Shown here: piece by piece, positions 38,133-46,461 of the stretch | Layout of the letters: the number at the start of each line of letters is the position of its first letter | How positions within the stretch are numbered: position 1 is the first letter of the stretch | NCBI RefSeq assembly: GCF_000720635.1 | Contig: NZ_JOCF01000031.1 | Span: 117,477-181,476, forward strand | Direction: 5' to 3' | DNA length: 64,000 nt | DNA from: Streptomyces sp. NRRL WC-3742 | GTDB taxonomy: Bacteria > Actinomycetota > Actinomycetes > Streptomycetales > Streptomycetaceae | Notes under the pieces: generated by a model | The model's input: the letters and a program-made list of their open reading frames with translations, nothing else | Told to the model about the DNA's origin: nothing | Databases searched by the model: none | Translations under genes and position numbers: made by a program

Positions 38133-38310
38133 TCGCCCGACTGGTCGCCGCGAGCGGTGGGCCTGAGCGGTCGGCTGAGGGGCGGTCAATGGCGGACACA
38201 CCGGGGCGAAGAGCCGATAACCATGGATAACCCTCGTTAGGGTGCGAAATTGGGGCGGCCCGGCCCCGGCCGGCCTGTCCGACACCCGTCCGACACCCTG
38301 GAGGGACCTC

Positions 38311-39651
38311 ATGGCGACACCCTCCGCCGTGACGAGGTCCGCCGCCGGGCCCGGTCGGCCGACGCGGCCCGGGCGCACCACCGAACTCGTGCTGACGGTG
38401 GCCGCCGTCCTGGCCGCCGTGTTCGGCTACGTCGAGGTCGGCGTCAACCTGGACGGTGAGGTGCCCGCCGACGCGGCGCAGTACGGCGGGGCGCTCGGGG
38501 TGCTGGCGCTGGCGGCGCACGCCGTCGTCCGGTGGCGGGCCCGGTACGCGGACCCGCTGCTGCTGCCGATCGCCGTCCTGCTCAACGGGATCGGGCTGGT
38601 GGTCATCTACCGGCTGGACCGGGCCGGCCCCGGCCGGTCCGCCGCCGCTTCCACCCAACTGCTCTGGTCGAGCCTGGGGGTGGCGCTGTTCATCGCTGTG
38701 GTGCTGCTGGTGCGCGACCACCGGCGGCTGCAGCGCTACGCCTACCTCGGGGCGCTGGTGGCGCTGGTCCTGCTGGTGCTGCCGGTCTTCTTCCCCCCGG
38801 TGTACGGCTCCCGGATCTGGATCGTGATCGGGCCGCTGTCCTTCCAGCCGGGGGAGTTCGCCAAGATCCTGCTGGCCGTCTTCTTCGCCGCCTACCTGGC
38901 GGTGCACCGGGACGCGCTGGCGCTGACCGGCCGTCGGGTGTGGCGCTGGCAGCTGCCGCGCGGGCGGGTGCTGGGGCCGGTGCTGCTGATCTGGGCGGCG
39001 TTCGTCGGGGTGCTGGTGCTGGAGACCGACCTCGGCACCTCGCTGCTGTTCTTCGGCCTGTTCGTGGTGATGCTCTACGTCGCCACCGCCCGTACCGGCT
39101 GGATCGCGATCGGGCTGGGCCTGGCCGCGGTCGGGGCGGTGACGGTGGGCTGGCTCTCCCCGCACGTGCACAGTCGGGTGACGGACTGGCTGGACCCGCT
39201 GGGCTCGATCGCGGCGGGCAGGGGTGCCAACCAGATCGCCCAGTCGCTCTTCGCCTTCGCCTGGGGCGGGGAGCTTGGCACCGGGCTGGGCAACGGCCAC
39301 TCGGTGTTGATCGGCTTCGCCGCCAAGTCGGACTTCATCCTCGCCACCATCGGCGAGGAGCTGGGCCTGACCGGGCTGTTCGCCGTCTTCCTGCTGTACG
39401 CGCTGCTGATCTCCCGGGGCTTCCGGACGGGCATCGCCCTGCGCGACCCGTTCGGGCGGCTGCTGGCGATCGGGCTGGCCGCGATCGTGGGGCTGCAGGT
39501 GTTCGTGGTGGCGGGCGGGGTGCTCGCGCTGATCCCGCTGACCGGGATGACCCTGCCGTTCGTCGCCCAGGGCGGGTCCTCGGTGGTCACCAACTGGATC
39601 ATCGTGGCGCTGCTGGTGCGCATGAGTGACATCGCGCGGAGGCCCGCGTGA
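38311..39651 (+). CDS. FtsW/RodA/SpoVE-family peptidoglycan glycosyltransferase
   Basis: A 446-aa SEDS polymerase that extends glycan strands from lipid II. About ten helices; family motifs visible are YRLDRAGPGR, GSRIWIVIGPLSFQPGEFAKILLAVFFAAYLA, VLETDLGTSLLFFGLFVVMLY, and GLIPLTGMTLPFVAQGGSSVV-like TGMTLPFVAQGGSS near the end. The Asp in ETDLGTS is the family's essential residue. The ATG at 38311 has GGAGGG five bases upstream. It is coupled by a GTGA overlap to a class B PBP, the usual SEDS-PBP pair. Streptomyces carries several such pairs; this one is like the non-division, RodA-PBP2-like set. Confidence 0.93.
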   Translation: MATPSAVTRSAAGPGRPTRPGRTTELVLTVAAVLAAVFGYVEVGVNLDGEVPADAAQYGGALGVLALAAHAVVRWRARYADPLLLPIAVLLNGIGLVVIYRLDRAGPGRSAAASTQLLWSSLGVALFIAVVLLVRDHRRLQRYAYLGALVALVLLVLPVFFPPVYGSRIWIVIGPLSFQPGEFAKILLAVFFAAYLAVHRDALALTGRRVWRWQLPRGRVLGPVLLIWAAFVGVLVLETDLGTSLLFFGLFVVMLYVATARTGWIAIGLGLAAVGAVTVGWLSPHVHSRVTDWLDPLGSIAAGRGANQIAQSLFAFAWGGELGTGLGNGHSVLIGFAAKSDFILATIGEELGLTGLFAVFLLYALLISRGFRTGIALRDPFGRLLAIGLAAIVGLQVFVVAGGVLALIPLTGMTLPFVAQGGSSVVTNWIIVALLVRMSDIARRPA

Positions 39652-41153
39652 GGAAGGCGCTGAAGGGCAACGGCCCGCAGGGCCTGCCGGGGATCTCGAT
39701 CACCGGCCGCCGGGCCGCGACCTTCTGCCTGCTGCTCGTCGCGGCGCTGTGCGTCCAGGCCACCCGGGTGCAGGTGTTCGAGGCCAAGGGGCTCAACGGC
39801 AACTCCGCCAACCAGCGGCCCGTCCTGGAGCGGTACGCCCAGCCGCGCGGCGACATCCTGGTCGGCTCCGACCCCGTCACCACCTCGGTGCCCACCCACG
39901 GCCGGTACGCCTACAAGCGCGGCTACACGGACGGCCCCACCTTCGCGGCCGTCACCGGCTACTCCTCCCAGGCGTACGGCAACACCCAGCTGGAGGGCAC
40001 CGAGGACGCCCTGCTGACCGGCACGGACGGCCGACTGGCCGGCTGGTCGCTCCGGGACGCGGTCACCCGCAGGCAGAACCCCGGCGGGGACGTGTACACC
40101 ACGCTCAACCGGGCCGCCCAGGAGGCCGCGATGCGGGGCCTGGGCCGCCAGCAGGGCGCGGTGGCGGCGATCGAGCCCGCCACCGGCCGGATCCTGGCGC
40201 TGGCCAGCACGCCCTCCTACGACCCGGGGAGCTTCGCCGGCTACGGCGCCTCCGACCAGGAGGCGTGGAACAGGCTGCGGACCGACGCCGACCAGCCGAT
40301 GCTCAACCGGGCGCTGCGCCAGACCTACCCGCCGGGCTCGACCTTCAAGGTGGTCACGGCCGCCGCCGCGCTGAGCGCCGGGGTGGTCACCGACCCGGAC
40401 GCGCCGACCGCCGCGCCCTTCCCGTACGTCCTGCCCGGCACCACCACCCCGCTGGTCAACGACACCGCCGTCTGCGATCAGCCGGGCCGCTCGTTGGCGG
40501 CCGCGATGACGGCCAGCTGCAACAGCGTCTTCGGCTACCTGGGGGTGCGCACGGGGCTGGACCGGATGGCGGAGACGGCCGGGAACTTCGGCTTCAACGA
40601 CCCGAGGCTGGACATGCCGGTGCGCCCCGCCCGCTCGAACTTCGACACCCGGATGGACGACTCCCAGCTGGCGCTCTCCTCCATCGGCCAGTTCGACACG
40701 GCGGCCACGCCGCTGGTGATGGCGATGGTCGCGGCCGGGATCGCCAACGACGGCACGGTGATGCGTCCACAGCTTGTGGACAGACTGACGAAGGGCGACG
40801 GCACCGTGGTCCAGCGGACGAAGCCGGCCGTCTACCGGCGGGCGGTGACTCCGGCGGTGGCCGGGCAGCTGCAGAGGCTCATGACGGACGTGGTGGAGAA
40901 CGGCACCGGCGGGAACGCCCGGATCCCGGGCGCGGTGGTGGGCGGCAAGACCGGCACCGCCCAGCACGGGGTGGACAACAGCGGGACGCCGTACGCCTGG
41001 TTCATCGCCTGGGCCAGGCCCGCCGGGTCGACGGCGGTGCCGCCGGTGGCGGTGGCGGTGGTGGTCGCGGACAGTGACGCGACGGACGTGAGCGGTGGCG
41101 CCCTGGCCGCGCCGATCGCCCGCTCGGTGATGCGCGCGGTGCTGGCCGGCTGA
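39648..41153 (+). CDS. Class B penicillin-binding protein (transpeptidase)
   Basis: A 501-aa D,D-transpeptidase that cross-links peptidoglycan, partner of the preceding SEDS gene. One N-terminal helix (RRAATFCLLLVAALCVQATRV) then a PBP dimerisation region with ERYAQPRGDILV. Catalytic motifs: Ser231 in GSTFK, Ser290-Cys-Asn292 and Lys434 in KTGTA. Start GTG overlaps the upstream stop. PASTA domains are absent. Length is typical for PBP2-like proteins of actinobacteria. Confidence 0.95.
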   Translation: MRKALKGNGPQGLPGISITGRRAATFCLLLVAALCVQATRVQVFEAKGLNGNSANQRPVLERYAQPRGDILVGSDPVTTSVPTHGRYAYKRGYTDGPTFAAVTGYSSQAYGNTQLEGTEDALLTGTDGRLAGWSLRDAVTRRQNPGGDVYTTLNRAAQEAAMRGLGRQQGAVAAIEPATGRILALASTPSYDPGSFAGYGASDQEAWNRLRTDADQPMLNRALRQTYPPGSTFKVVTAAAALSAGVVTDPDAPTAAPFPYVLPGTTTPLVNDTAVCDQPGRSLAAAMTASCNSVFGYLGVRTGLDRMAETAGNFGFNDPRLDMPVRPARSNFDTRMDDSQLALSSIGQFDTAATPLVMAMVAAGIANDGTVMRPQLVDRLTKGDGTVVQRTKPAVYRRAVTPAVAGQLQRLMTDVVENGTGGNARIPGAVVGGKTGTAQHGVDNSGTPYAWFIAWARPAGSTAVPPVAVAVVVADSDATDVSGGALAAPIARSVMRAVLAG

Positions 41154-41253
41154 GCCCCCGGCCGGATTCGAGGGCTAGGCAGTGTGCGAAGTGTCCGGTT
41201 CGTGACGTCTCATACGACGATTCGTCCAATGCGCCGATCGGTATTGTTTGTTT

Positions 41254-41282
41254 ACGACACTGGCGCTTTCGCGGGGTACTGT
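41254..41282 (+). promoter_or_regulatory. Candidate promoter of the amino acid permease gene
   Basis: ACGACA (41254-41259), 17-nt spacer, TACTGT (41277-41282), about 95 bp before the start. The spacer and -10 fit HrdB promoters; the -35 is a partial match. Confidence 0.45.
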
Positions 41283-41377
41283 CCCATGTTTGTTCGGTTG
41301 ATCCCCGATGACACCCCCCGGCGTCACGGGTGACCGACCCCTAGGACACCCTCCCCCCGCCCAGAAGGACCGTGGTT

Positions 41378-42862
41378 TTGGCTGGCAACACCCTCGGCTC
41401 GCGCCTGCTGCGACGCAAGCCCGTCTCGTCCCTGATCGCGGAGAGTGAGGGCCACGGCCTTCCGGCGGGCGCGCCCGAGGAGGGCGGGCGCTCCGGCATC
41501 CACCTGCGCCGCACCGTCGGCCTCTGGCAGCTGTCCTCGATCGGCATCGGCGCCACCATCGGCACCGGCATCTTCTTCGTCCTCGGCAGTGCGGTGCCGC
41601 AGGCCGGCCCGGCCGTCATCCTGTCCTTCGTGATCGCCGCGATCACCGCCGGACTCACCGCGCTCTGCTACGCCGAGATGGCCTCCGCGATCCCGGTCTC
41701 CGGCTCCTCGTACTCCTACGCCTACGCCACCCTCGGCGAGGGCGTGGCCTTCGGCGTCGGCATCTGCCTGCTGATGGAGTACGGCGTCTCGGCCTCCGCG
41801 ATCGCGGTCAGCTGGGCCGAGTACCTGAACAAGTTCCTCGACCTGGCCTTCGGCTTCAGGATCCCCGAGCAGCTGTCCGGCGCCCCCGGCGGCGGCCACT
41901 GGTTCAACCTGCCGGCGCTGCTGCTGGTCGCGATGATCTGCTTCCTGCTGGTGCGCGGCGTCAGCGAGTCGGTGAAGGTCAACGCGGCCATGGTCGCGAC
42001 CAAGATCGTGATCCTGGTGCTGTTCGTCGGCGTCGCCCTCACCGGCTTCCACTCCGGCAACCTGACCCCGTTCATGCCGCTGGGCATCGGCGGGGTGCAG
42101 ATGGCCGCGTCCAGCATCTTCTTCTCGTTCATCGGCCTGGACGCGGTGTCCACCGCCGGTGAGGAGGTCAAGAACCCGCGCCGCACGATGCCCCTGGCGA
42201 TCATCATCTCGCTGGTCGTGGTGACCCTGACCTACATCCTGGTCGCGCTGGCCGGCATCGGCGCCCAGCCCTGGGGCCGGTTCAAGGACCAGGAGGCGGG
42301 CCTCGCCCAGATCATGCAGGACATCACCGGCCAGAGCTGGCCCGCGATGATCTTCGCGATCGGCGCGATCATCTCGATCTTCAGCGTCACCCTCGTGGTG
42401 ATCTACGGCCAGACCCGCATCCTGTACTCGATGGGCCGCGACGGCATGCTCCCGAAGCGCTTCGCCGAGCTCTCCCCGCGCACCGGCACGCCGGTCTGGA
42501 ACACCATCGTGGTCGGTGTCGGCGTGGGCGCGCTGGCGGCCTTCGTCCCCCTGGACGTCCTGGCCGACATCACCTCGCTGGGCACGCTCATCGCCTTCTC
42601 GGTGGTCGCCGTCGGAGTGATCATCCTGCGCCGCACCCAGCCCGACCTCCCGCGCGGCTTCAAGGTGCCCGGCTACCCCGTCGTCCCGCTGCTCAGCATC
42701 GGCTTCTGCGCCTACCTGATCAAGGGCCTGCACGCCGACACCTTCCGGGCCGGCGGCATCGCCCTCGCCGTCGCCGTGGCCGTCTACTTCGGCTACAGCA
42801 TCAAGCACTCGCGGCTGGAGCGGACGACCCGGAGCGAGCCGGTCGAGGTCGACGCGCGTTGA
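41378..42862 (+). CDS. Amino acid permease, APC superfamily
   Basis: A 494-aa cytoplasmic-membrane transporter of the cationic amino acid transporter type with about 12 helices. TM1 has the substrate-binding SIGIGATIGTGIFFVLG; ALCYAEMASAIPVSGSSYSYAYATLGE and FFSFIGLDAVSTAGEEVKNPRR are family signatures. TTG 41378 is chosen because AGAAGGA sits 8 nt before it; GTG 41372 would be too close to it. Single gene after a 224-bp spacer with its own promoter. Exact substrate unknown. Confidence 0.93.
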   Translation: MAGNTLGSRLLRRKPVSSLIAESEGHGLPAGAPEEGGRSGIHLRRTVGLWQLSSIGIGATIGTGIFFVLGSAVPQAGPAVILSFVIAAITAGLTALCYAEMASAIPVSGSSYSYAYATLGEGVAFGVGICLLMEYGVSASAIAVSWAEYLNKFLDLAFGFRIPEQLSGAPGGGHWFNLPALLLVAMICFLLVRGVSESVKVNAAMVATKIVILVLFVGVALTGFHSGNLTPFMPLGIGGVQMAASSIFFSFIGLDAVSTAGEEVKNPRRTMPLAIIISLVVVTLTYILVALAGIGAQPWGRFKDQEAGLAQIMQDITGQSWPAMIFAIGAIISIFSVTLVVIYGQTRILYSMGRDGMLPKRFAELSPRTGTPVWNTIVVGVGVGALAAFVPLDVLADITSLGTLIAFSVVAVGVIILRRTQPDLPRGFKVPGYPVVPLLSIGFCAYLIKGLHADTFRAGGIALAVAVAVYFGYSIKHSRLERTTRSEPVEVDAR

Positions 42863-42988
42863 CCCGGCCGTTACCCGATCGTGAAGGGTCGCCGAACGTC
42901 GCCGAACTGGGCGACACCAGGCGGCCCTTCGCGTGTCACGACACGAACCGTGCCCGGCGCAGTGGCGACAGGGCCCATCCGGCAGCCC

Positions 42989-42994
42989 TAACCT
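42989..42994 (+). promoter_or_regulatory. -10-like hexamer of the second GT87 gene, leaderless arrangement
   Basis: TAACCT ends 6 nt before the ATG at 43001, with a GCGACA-type -35 (42965-42970) 18 nt upstream. No Shine-Dalgarno. Confidence 0.45.
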
Positions 42995-43000
42995 TCCACC

Positions 43001-44413
43001 ATGGTGAGCACCCGCCCGTCCGGCTACTCCCGCCCGCGCGGCCGCTTCACCGGCCGCGCCAGAACGCCGGCCCAGATCCTCCACCCCGAGGCGCCGACCG
43101 GGCCCGGACGTCCCGCGCGCGGCTCCTCCGGCCGGCCCTTCCCCCGGCAGCGTGGCGAGAGCACCTTTCCGCCCACGCCCGATCGGCTGAATCCCGCGCG
43201 CCTGGCCTCCATGCGCTCCGTCCAACTGCTCGGCTGCCTCGTCGCGGCCGGCTGGGCGGCAGCCTTCCCGCTCGTCTCCGACCTGGAGAACCAGCGGCTG
43301 TGGGGCCTGATCGCCGCCCCCTCCTACCTCCTCGCCGGGCTCCTCTGCCTCGCCCTGCCGCGCCGCGTCGCATCCCGGGCGGCCGCCGCCGCGGCCCTCG
43401 TCGGCGCCGTCCTCGCCCCGCTCGCACTGCTCGCCCTCACCGGGCGCCACCAGTCCGAGGTGATGGTCGTCGAACGCTCCGCGCACCTGCTGCTCACCAC
43501 CGGTGACGCCTACCTGCCGCACACGGCGGTCGTCACCGACTACAACCCGTACCTGCCGGCCATGTCCCTGTTCGGGATGCCGCGCCAACTGCTCGGCAGC
43601 TCCAACGCCTTCACCCAGGTCGCCGGGGACGCCCGGATCTGGTTCGCCCTCGCCTTCGTCGTCTGCCTGCTGGCCGCCTGGCGGCTGCTGCGCCCCTCGC
43701 GCGACCGTGCGCCGCTGCTGCCGCTGGCCGTCCTCACCGCCTCGCCGCTGATATCGCTGGCCCTGGTCGTCGGCGGGGTCGACCTGCCGCTGATCGGCGT
43801 CTGCTGCCTGGCCATGGCACTCGCCGACCGGGACCGTCCGGTCGGCGCGGGCCTGGTGCTCGCCCTCGCCTGCACCCTCAAGTGGACGGCCTGGCCCGCC
43901 CTGCCCGTCGCCGTCCTGCTGATCTGGCGCCTGTACGGCCGCAGGCCCGCCGCCCGGGCCACCCTGATCGCGGTCGGCGCCAGCCTCGCCGTGATCGTGC
44001 CCGTCTGGCTGCGCCAGTCGGACGCGCTGCGCGACCAGGTCGTCCGCTTCCCGCTCGGGCTCACCGCGATCCGCACTCCGGCCGGCAGCCCGCTGCCCGG
44101 CAAGGTGCTGGCGGGCTTCGGGCCCACCGGGCACAGCATCTCGCTGGCGCTGGTCACCGTGGGCGCCGTCGGGGTGGCCATCTGGCTGCTGGCCAGTCCG
44201 CCGGTCTCCGCGATCGCGGCCGCCGACCTGCTCGCCGCCGGGCTCACGATCGCGTTCATCTTCGCCCCCGCCGGGCGCTTCGGGTACCTGGGGCTGCCCG
44301 CGGTGCTGCTGATCTGGCCCCGGCTGGCCGCCCGGCGCTGGAGCAGCCGCCGCCCGGTGCCGCCGCCCAGGGCGGCCGCGGAGGCCCCGCTGCCCGCCCT
44401 GCCGCGCGGCTGA
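43001..44413 (+). CDS. Polytopic membrane protein, GT87/DUF2029-like
   Basis: A 470-aa protein: the first 70 residues are Arg/Pro-rich and soluble, then about ten hydrophobic helices. The loop TTGDAYLPHTAVVTDYNPYLPAMSLFGMPRQLLG resembles the first extracytoplasmic loop of GT-C mannosyltransferases; LALACTLKWTAWPALPVAVLLIW is the counterpart of the conserved LK(x)TP helix. An internal ATG (43211) is an alternative start, but the promoter fits ATG 43001. Substrate unknown; likely polyprenyl-phosphate-sugar dependent. Confidence 0.8.
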   Translation: MVSTRPSGYSRPRGRFTGRARTPAQILHPEAPTGPGRPARGSSGRPFPRQRGESTFPPTPDRLNPARLASMRSVQLLGCLVAAGWAAAFPLVSDLENQRLWGLIAAPSYLLAGLLCLALPRRVASRAAAAAALVGAVLAPLALLALTGRHQSEVMVVERSAHLLLTTGDAYLPHTAVVTDYNPYLPAMSLFGMPRQLLGSSNAFTQVAGDARIWFALAFVVCLLAAWRLLRPSRDRAPLLPLAVLTASPLISLALVVGGVDLPLIGVCCLAMALADRDRPVGAGLVLALACTLKWTAWPALPVAVLLIWRLYGRRPAARATLIAVGASLAVIVPVWLRQSDALRDQVVRFPLGLTAIRTPAGSPLPGKVLAGFGPTGHSISLALVTVGAVGVAIWLLASPPVSAIAAADLLAAGLTIAFIFAPAGRFGYLGLPAVLLIWPRLAARRWSSRRPVPPPRAAAEAPLPALPRG

Positions 44414-44446
44414 GCGTCTGAGCGGCTGACCAGCTGATCGGCTGAC
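44407..44446. repeat. Five tandem 8-bp units across the GT87 stop codon
   Basis: CGGCTGAG, CGTCTGAG, CGGCTGAC, CAGCTGAT, CGGCTGAC. Each contains TGA; the first holds the real stop. Because 8 is not a multiple of 3, the TGA codons fall in all three frames. Confidence 0.85.
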
Positions 44447-44456
44447 CGGCCACGGA

Positions 44457-44505
44457 TACGACGGAGCCCGTCCCGCCTCTCGAAGGCGGGACGGGCTCCG
44501 TCGTA
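44457..44505. terminator. Bidirectional terminator, 22-bp stem
   Basis: Perfect 22-bp stem with a 5-nt loop between the convergent GT87 and PBP genes; the strongest hairpin in the window. Confidence 0.92.
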
Positions 44506-44512
44506 CGTACTG

Positions 44513-46285
44513 CTAGCGGTTCGCCTTGAGCAGCGAGGCCACCGCCGGGCCGGCGGCGTCGACGCCGTGGCCGCCGCCCTGGACCTCGGCCGCGACGGCG
44601 AGGTTGCCGCGGAAGGCGGTGAACCAGCTGTTGGTGGTGGACGCGCCCTGGACCTCGGCGGAGCCGGTCTTGGCGCCCGCGTTGTCGGTGATCCCGGCCA
44701 TGACCTGGCTGGCGGTGCCGCTGACGGCGGTGGCGTTCATCATCGCGCGCAGCTTGCCCGCGACGTCCGGCGAGATCGGCCGGGCCGCCGCCTGCTGCGG
44801 CAGGCCCGGTACCAGGATCGGCTGCTTGAACGCGCCGCTCTGGACGGTCGCCGTGATCGAGGCGATGGCCAGCGGGTTCATCTGGACCTTGCCCTGGCCG
44901 ATGTAGTTCATGGCCTGCTCGTCCTTGCTGCCCGGCGTGGCCGGGACCTTGCCGTCGGCGCTCGCCAGGCCCGTCTTCCAGTCCAGGCCGATGCCGTAGA
45001 CGTCCTTGGCGGTGCCGGAGAGCGACTCGGGCTTCAGGCTGGTCAGGCCCTGGTTGATGAAGGCGGTGTTGCAGGACACCATGAAGTCCTGCTGGAGGGT
45101 GTTGTTCGGGAAAGCGCCCGGGAAGTCGTTCGGGATCGCGACCGGGTTGCTGCTCTTCTCCGGGCAGGCCACCACGGTGTCCGGGTTGATCCCGGCCTCC
45201 AGCAGGGCCGTCGAGGTGACGATCTTCATCGTGGAGCCGGGCGCGAGCAGGCCCGTGAAGGCCCGGTTCTGGCCGCTGGAGGGGGAGTTGGCGAAGGCCA
45301 GCACGTTGCCGGTGCTGGGCTCGATCGCCACGATCGACCCGGGCTTGCCGCCCAGGTCCGCCATCGCCTTCTCGGCCGCGGCCTGGAGGTTGTTGTCGAT
45401 GGTCGTCTTGAACGGCTTGGCGGGCTTGGGCTCGACGATGGTGAACACCTTGTCCGTCGCGCCCTTGCCGGCGGTGTCGGTGATCACCACCGCGCTGCCC
45501 GCGTCCTGGTCCTTGGCCGGGTCCGGCGGCAGCAGCTTGTGGGCGTTGTCCTGGAGGGCGCCGAGCAGCGCCGGGGTGAGCGAGGCGCCCTGCAGCTGCT
45601 TGCCGTTGCGGTCCACCACGGTGCCCGCCGGGGCGAAGACCGGCTGGACGGCGATGGTCTCGGTGGCGTTCAGGTGCGGGTGGATCACGGTCGGCGCCCA
45701 GTGCACGGCCGGGGTGTCGTCGCTCATCTTCACGACGTTCAGGAAGCCGTTGTAGTCCCACACCCGGCTGGTGCCCGCGAACTCGGCGCGCGCCTTGAAG
45801 CTCATCAGCACGCCGGTGGGCCCCGGCGTGGTGGCGGCGGACGGCGAGTCGGAGGCGGCGGGCGTCGCACCCGCGGACGGCGTTGCGGAGGCACCGGCGG
45901 AGGCGCCGGCCGAGGGCTTCGCGGCGGAGGGGGAGCCGGTGGCCGAGGCGAACGCCTGCTGGGTGGCCGGGCCCGCGGGGGAGAGGGTCAGCGCGCTCGG
46001 CTTCACCCCGTCCCGGAAGGCCGTCAGCGCCTTCTCGGCGGAGGCCGGGTCGTCCGTCAGCGAGGCCGCCTTGGCGAGGTCCCCGGCCGCCCAGGCCGCC
46101 AGGAAGTCCTTGGTGCCGCTGGCCGCCTGCTCGGCCGAGGGCGGCTCGGCGACCACCGTACGGGCCTTCTTGCCGGAGGAGGTGGAGTCCGAGCCGCCCA
46201 TCAGGCTGTAGGCGCCGTAGCCCCCGCCCGCCAGGACGGCGACGGAAACGCCGGTGATGATGCCGATCTTGGCGCCTTTGCGCAT
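44513..46285 (-). CDS. Penicillin-binding protein with NTF2-like N-terminal domain
   Basis: A 590-aa class B-like transpeptidase. One N-terminal helix (IGIITGVSVAVLAGGGYGAY), then an NTF2-like MecA_N-type domain (TKDFLAAWAAGDLAKAASLTDDP) interrupted by an Ala/Ser/Pro-rich insert of about 50 residues, a dimerisation-type region, and the transpeptidase with Ser351 in GSTMK, SCN, and Lys539 in KTGSAE. The ATG at 46285 has GGGGGAG upstream. Such PBPs can have low beta-lactam affinity, an inference only. It lies beside the O-mannosyltransferase gene; the Ser/Thr/Pro insert could be a mannosylation target. Confidence 0.93.
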   Translation of the reverse strand: MRKGAKIGIITGVSVAVLAGGGYGAYSLMGGSDSTSSGKKARTVVAEPPSAEQAASGTKDFLAAWAAGDLAKAASLTDDPASAEKALTAFRDGVKPSALTLSPAGPATQQAFASATGSPSAAKPSAGASAGASATPSAGATPAASDSPSAATTPGPTGVLMSFKARAEFAGTSRVWDYNGFLNVVKMSDDTPAVHWAPTVIHPHLNATETIAVQPVFAPAGTVVDRNGKQLQGASLTPALLGALQDNAHKLLPPDPAKDQDAGSAVVITDTAGKGATDKVFTIVEPKPAKPFKTTIDNNLQAAAEKAMADLGGKPGSIVAIEPSTGNVLAFANSPSSGQNRAFTGLLAPGSTMKIVTSTALLEAGINPDTVVACPEKSSNPVAIPNDFPGAFPNNTLQQDFMVSCNTAFINQGLTSLKPESLSGTAKDVYGIGLDWKTGLASADGKVPATPGSKDEQAMNYIGQGKVQMNPLAIASITATVQSGAFKQPILVPGLPQQAAARPISPDVAGKLRAMMNATAVSGTASQVMAGITDNAGAKTGSAEVQGASTTNSWFTAFRGNLAVAAEVQGGGHGVDAAGPAVASLLKANR

Positions 46286-46461
46286 GGTGCAGCTCCCCCA
46301 GGGATCTCGCGGCCGGGCGCCGCCGGCCGGGCCGGAAACGCGGTTATCCCCCCACCCTAGGCAGCGCCCGTCGGTGCGCCGACGAAATGCCGGGGACTTG
46401 TGACGGATCTGGTACGTGTCGTGCACCGCATACGGACGATGCTGGGGTGCGGGATTCCCCG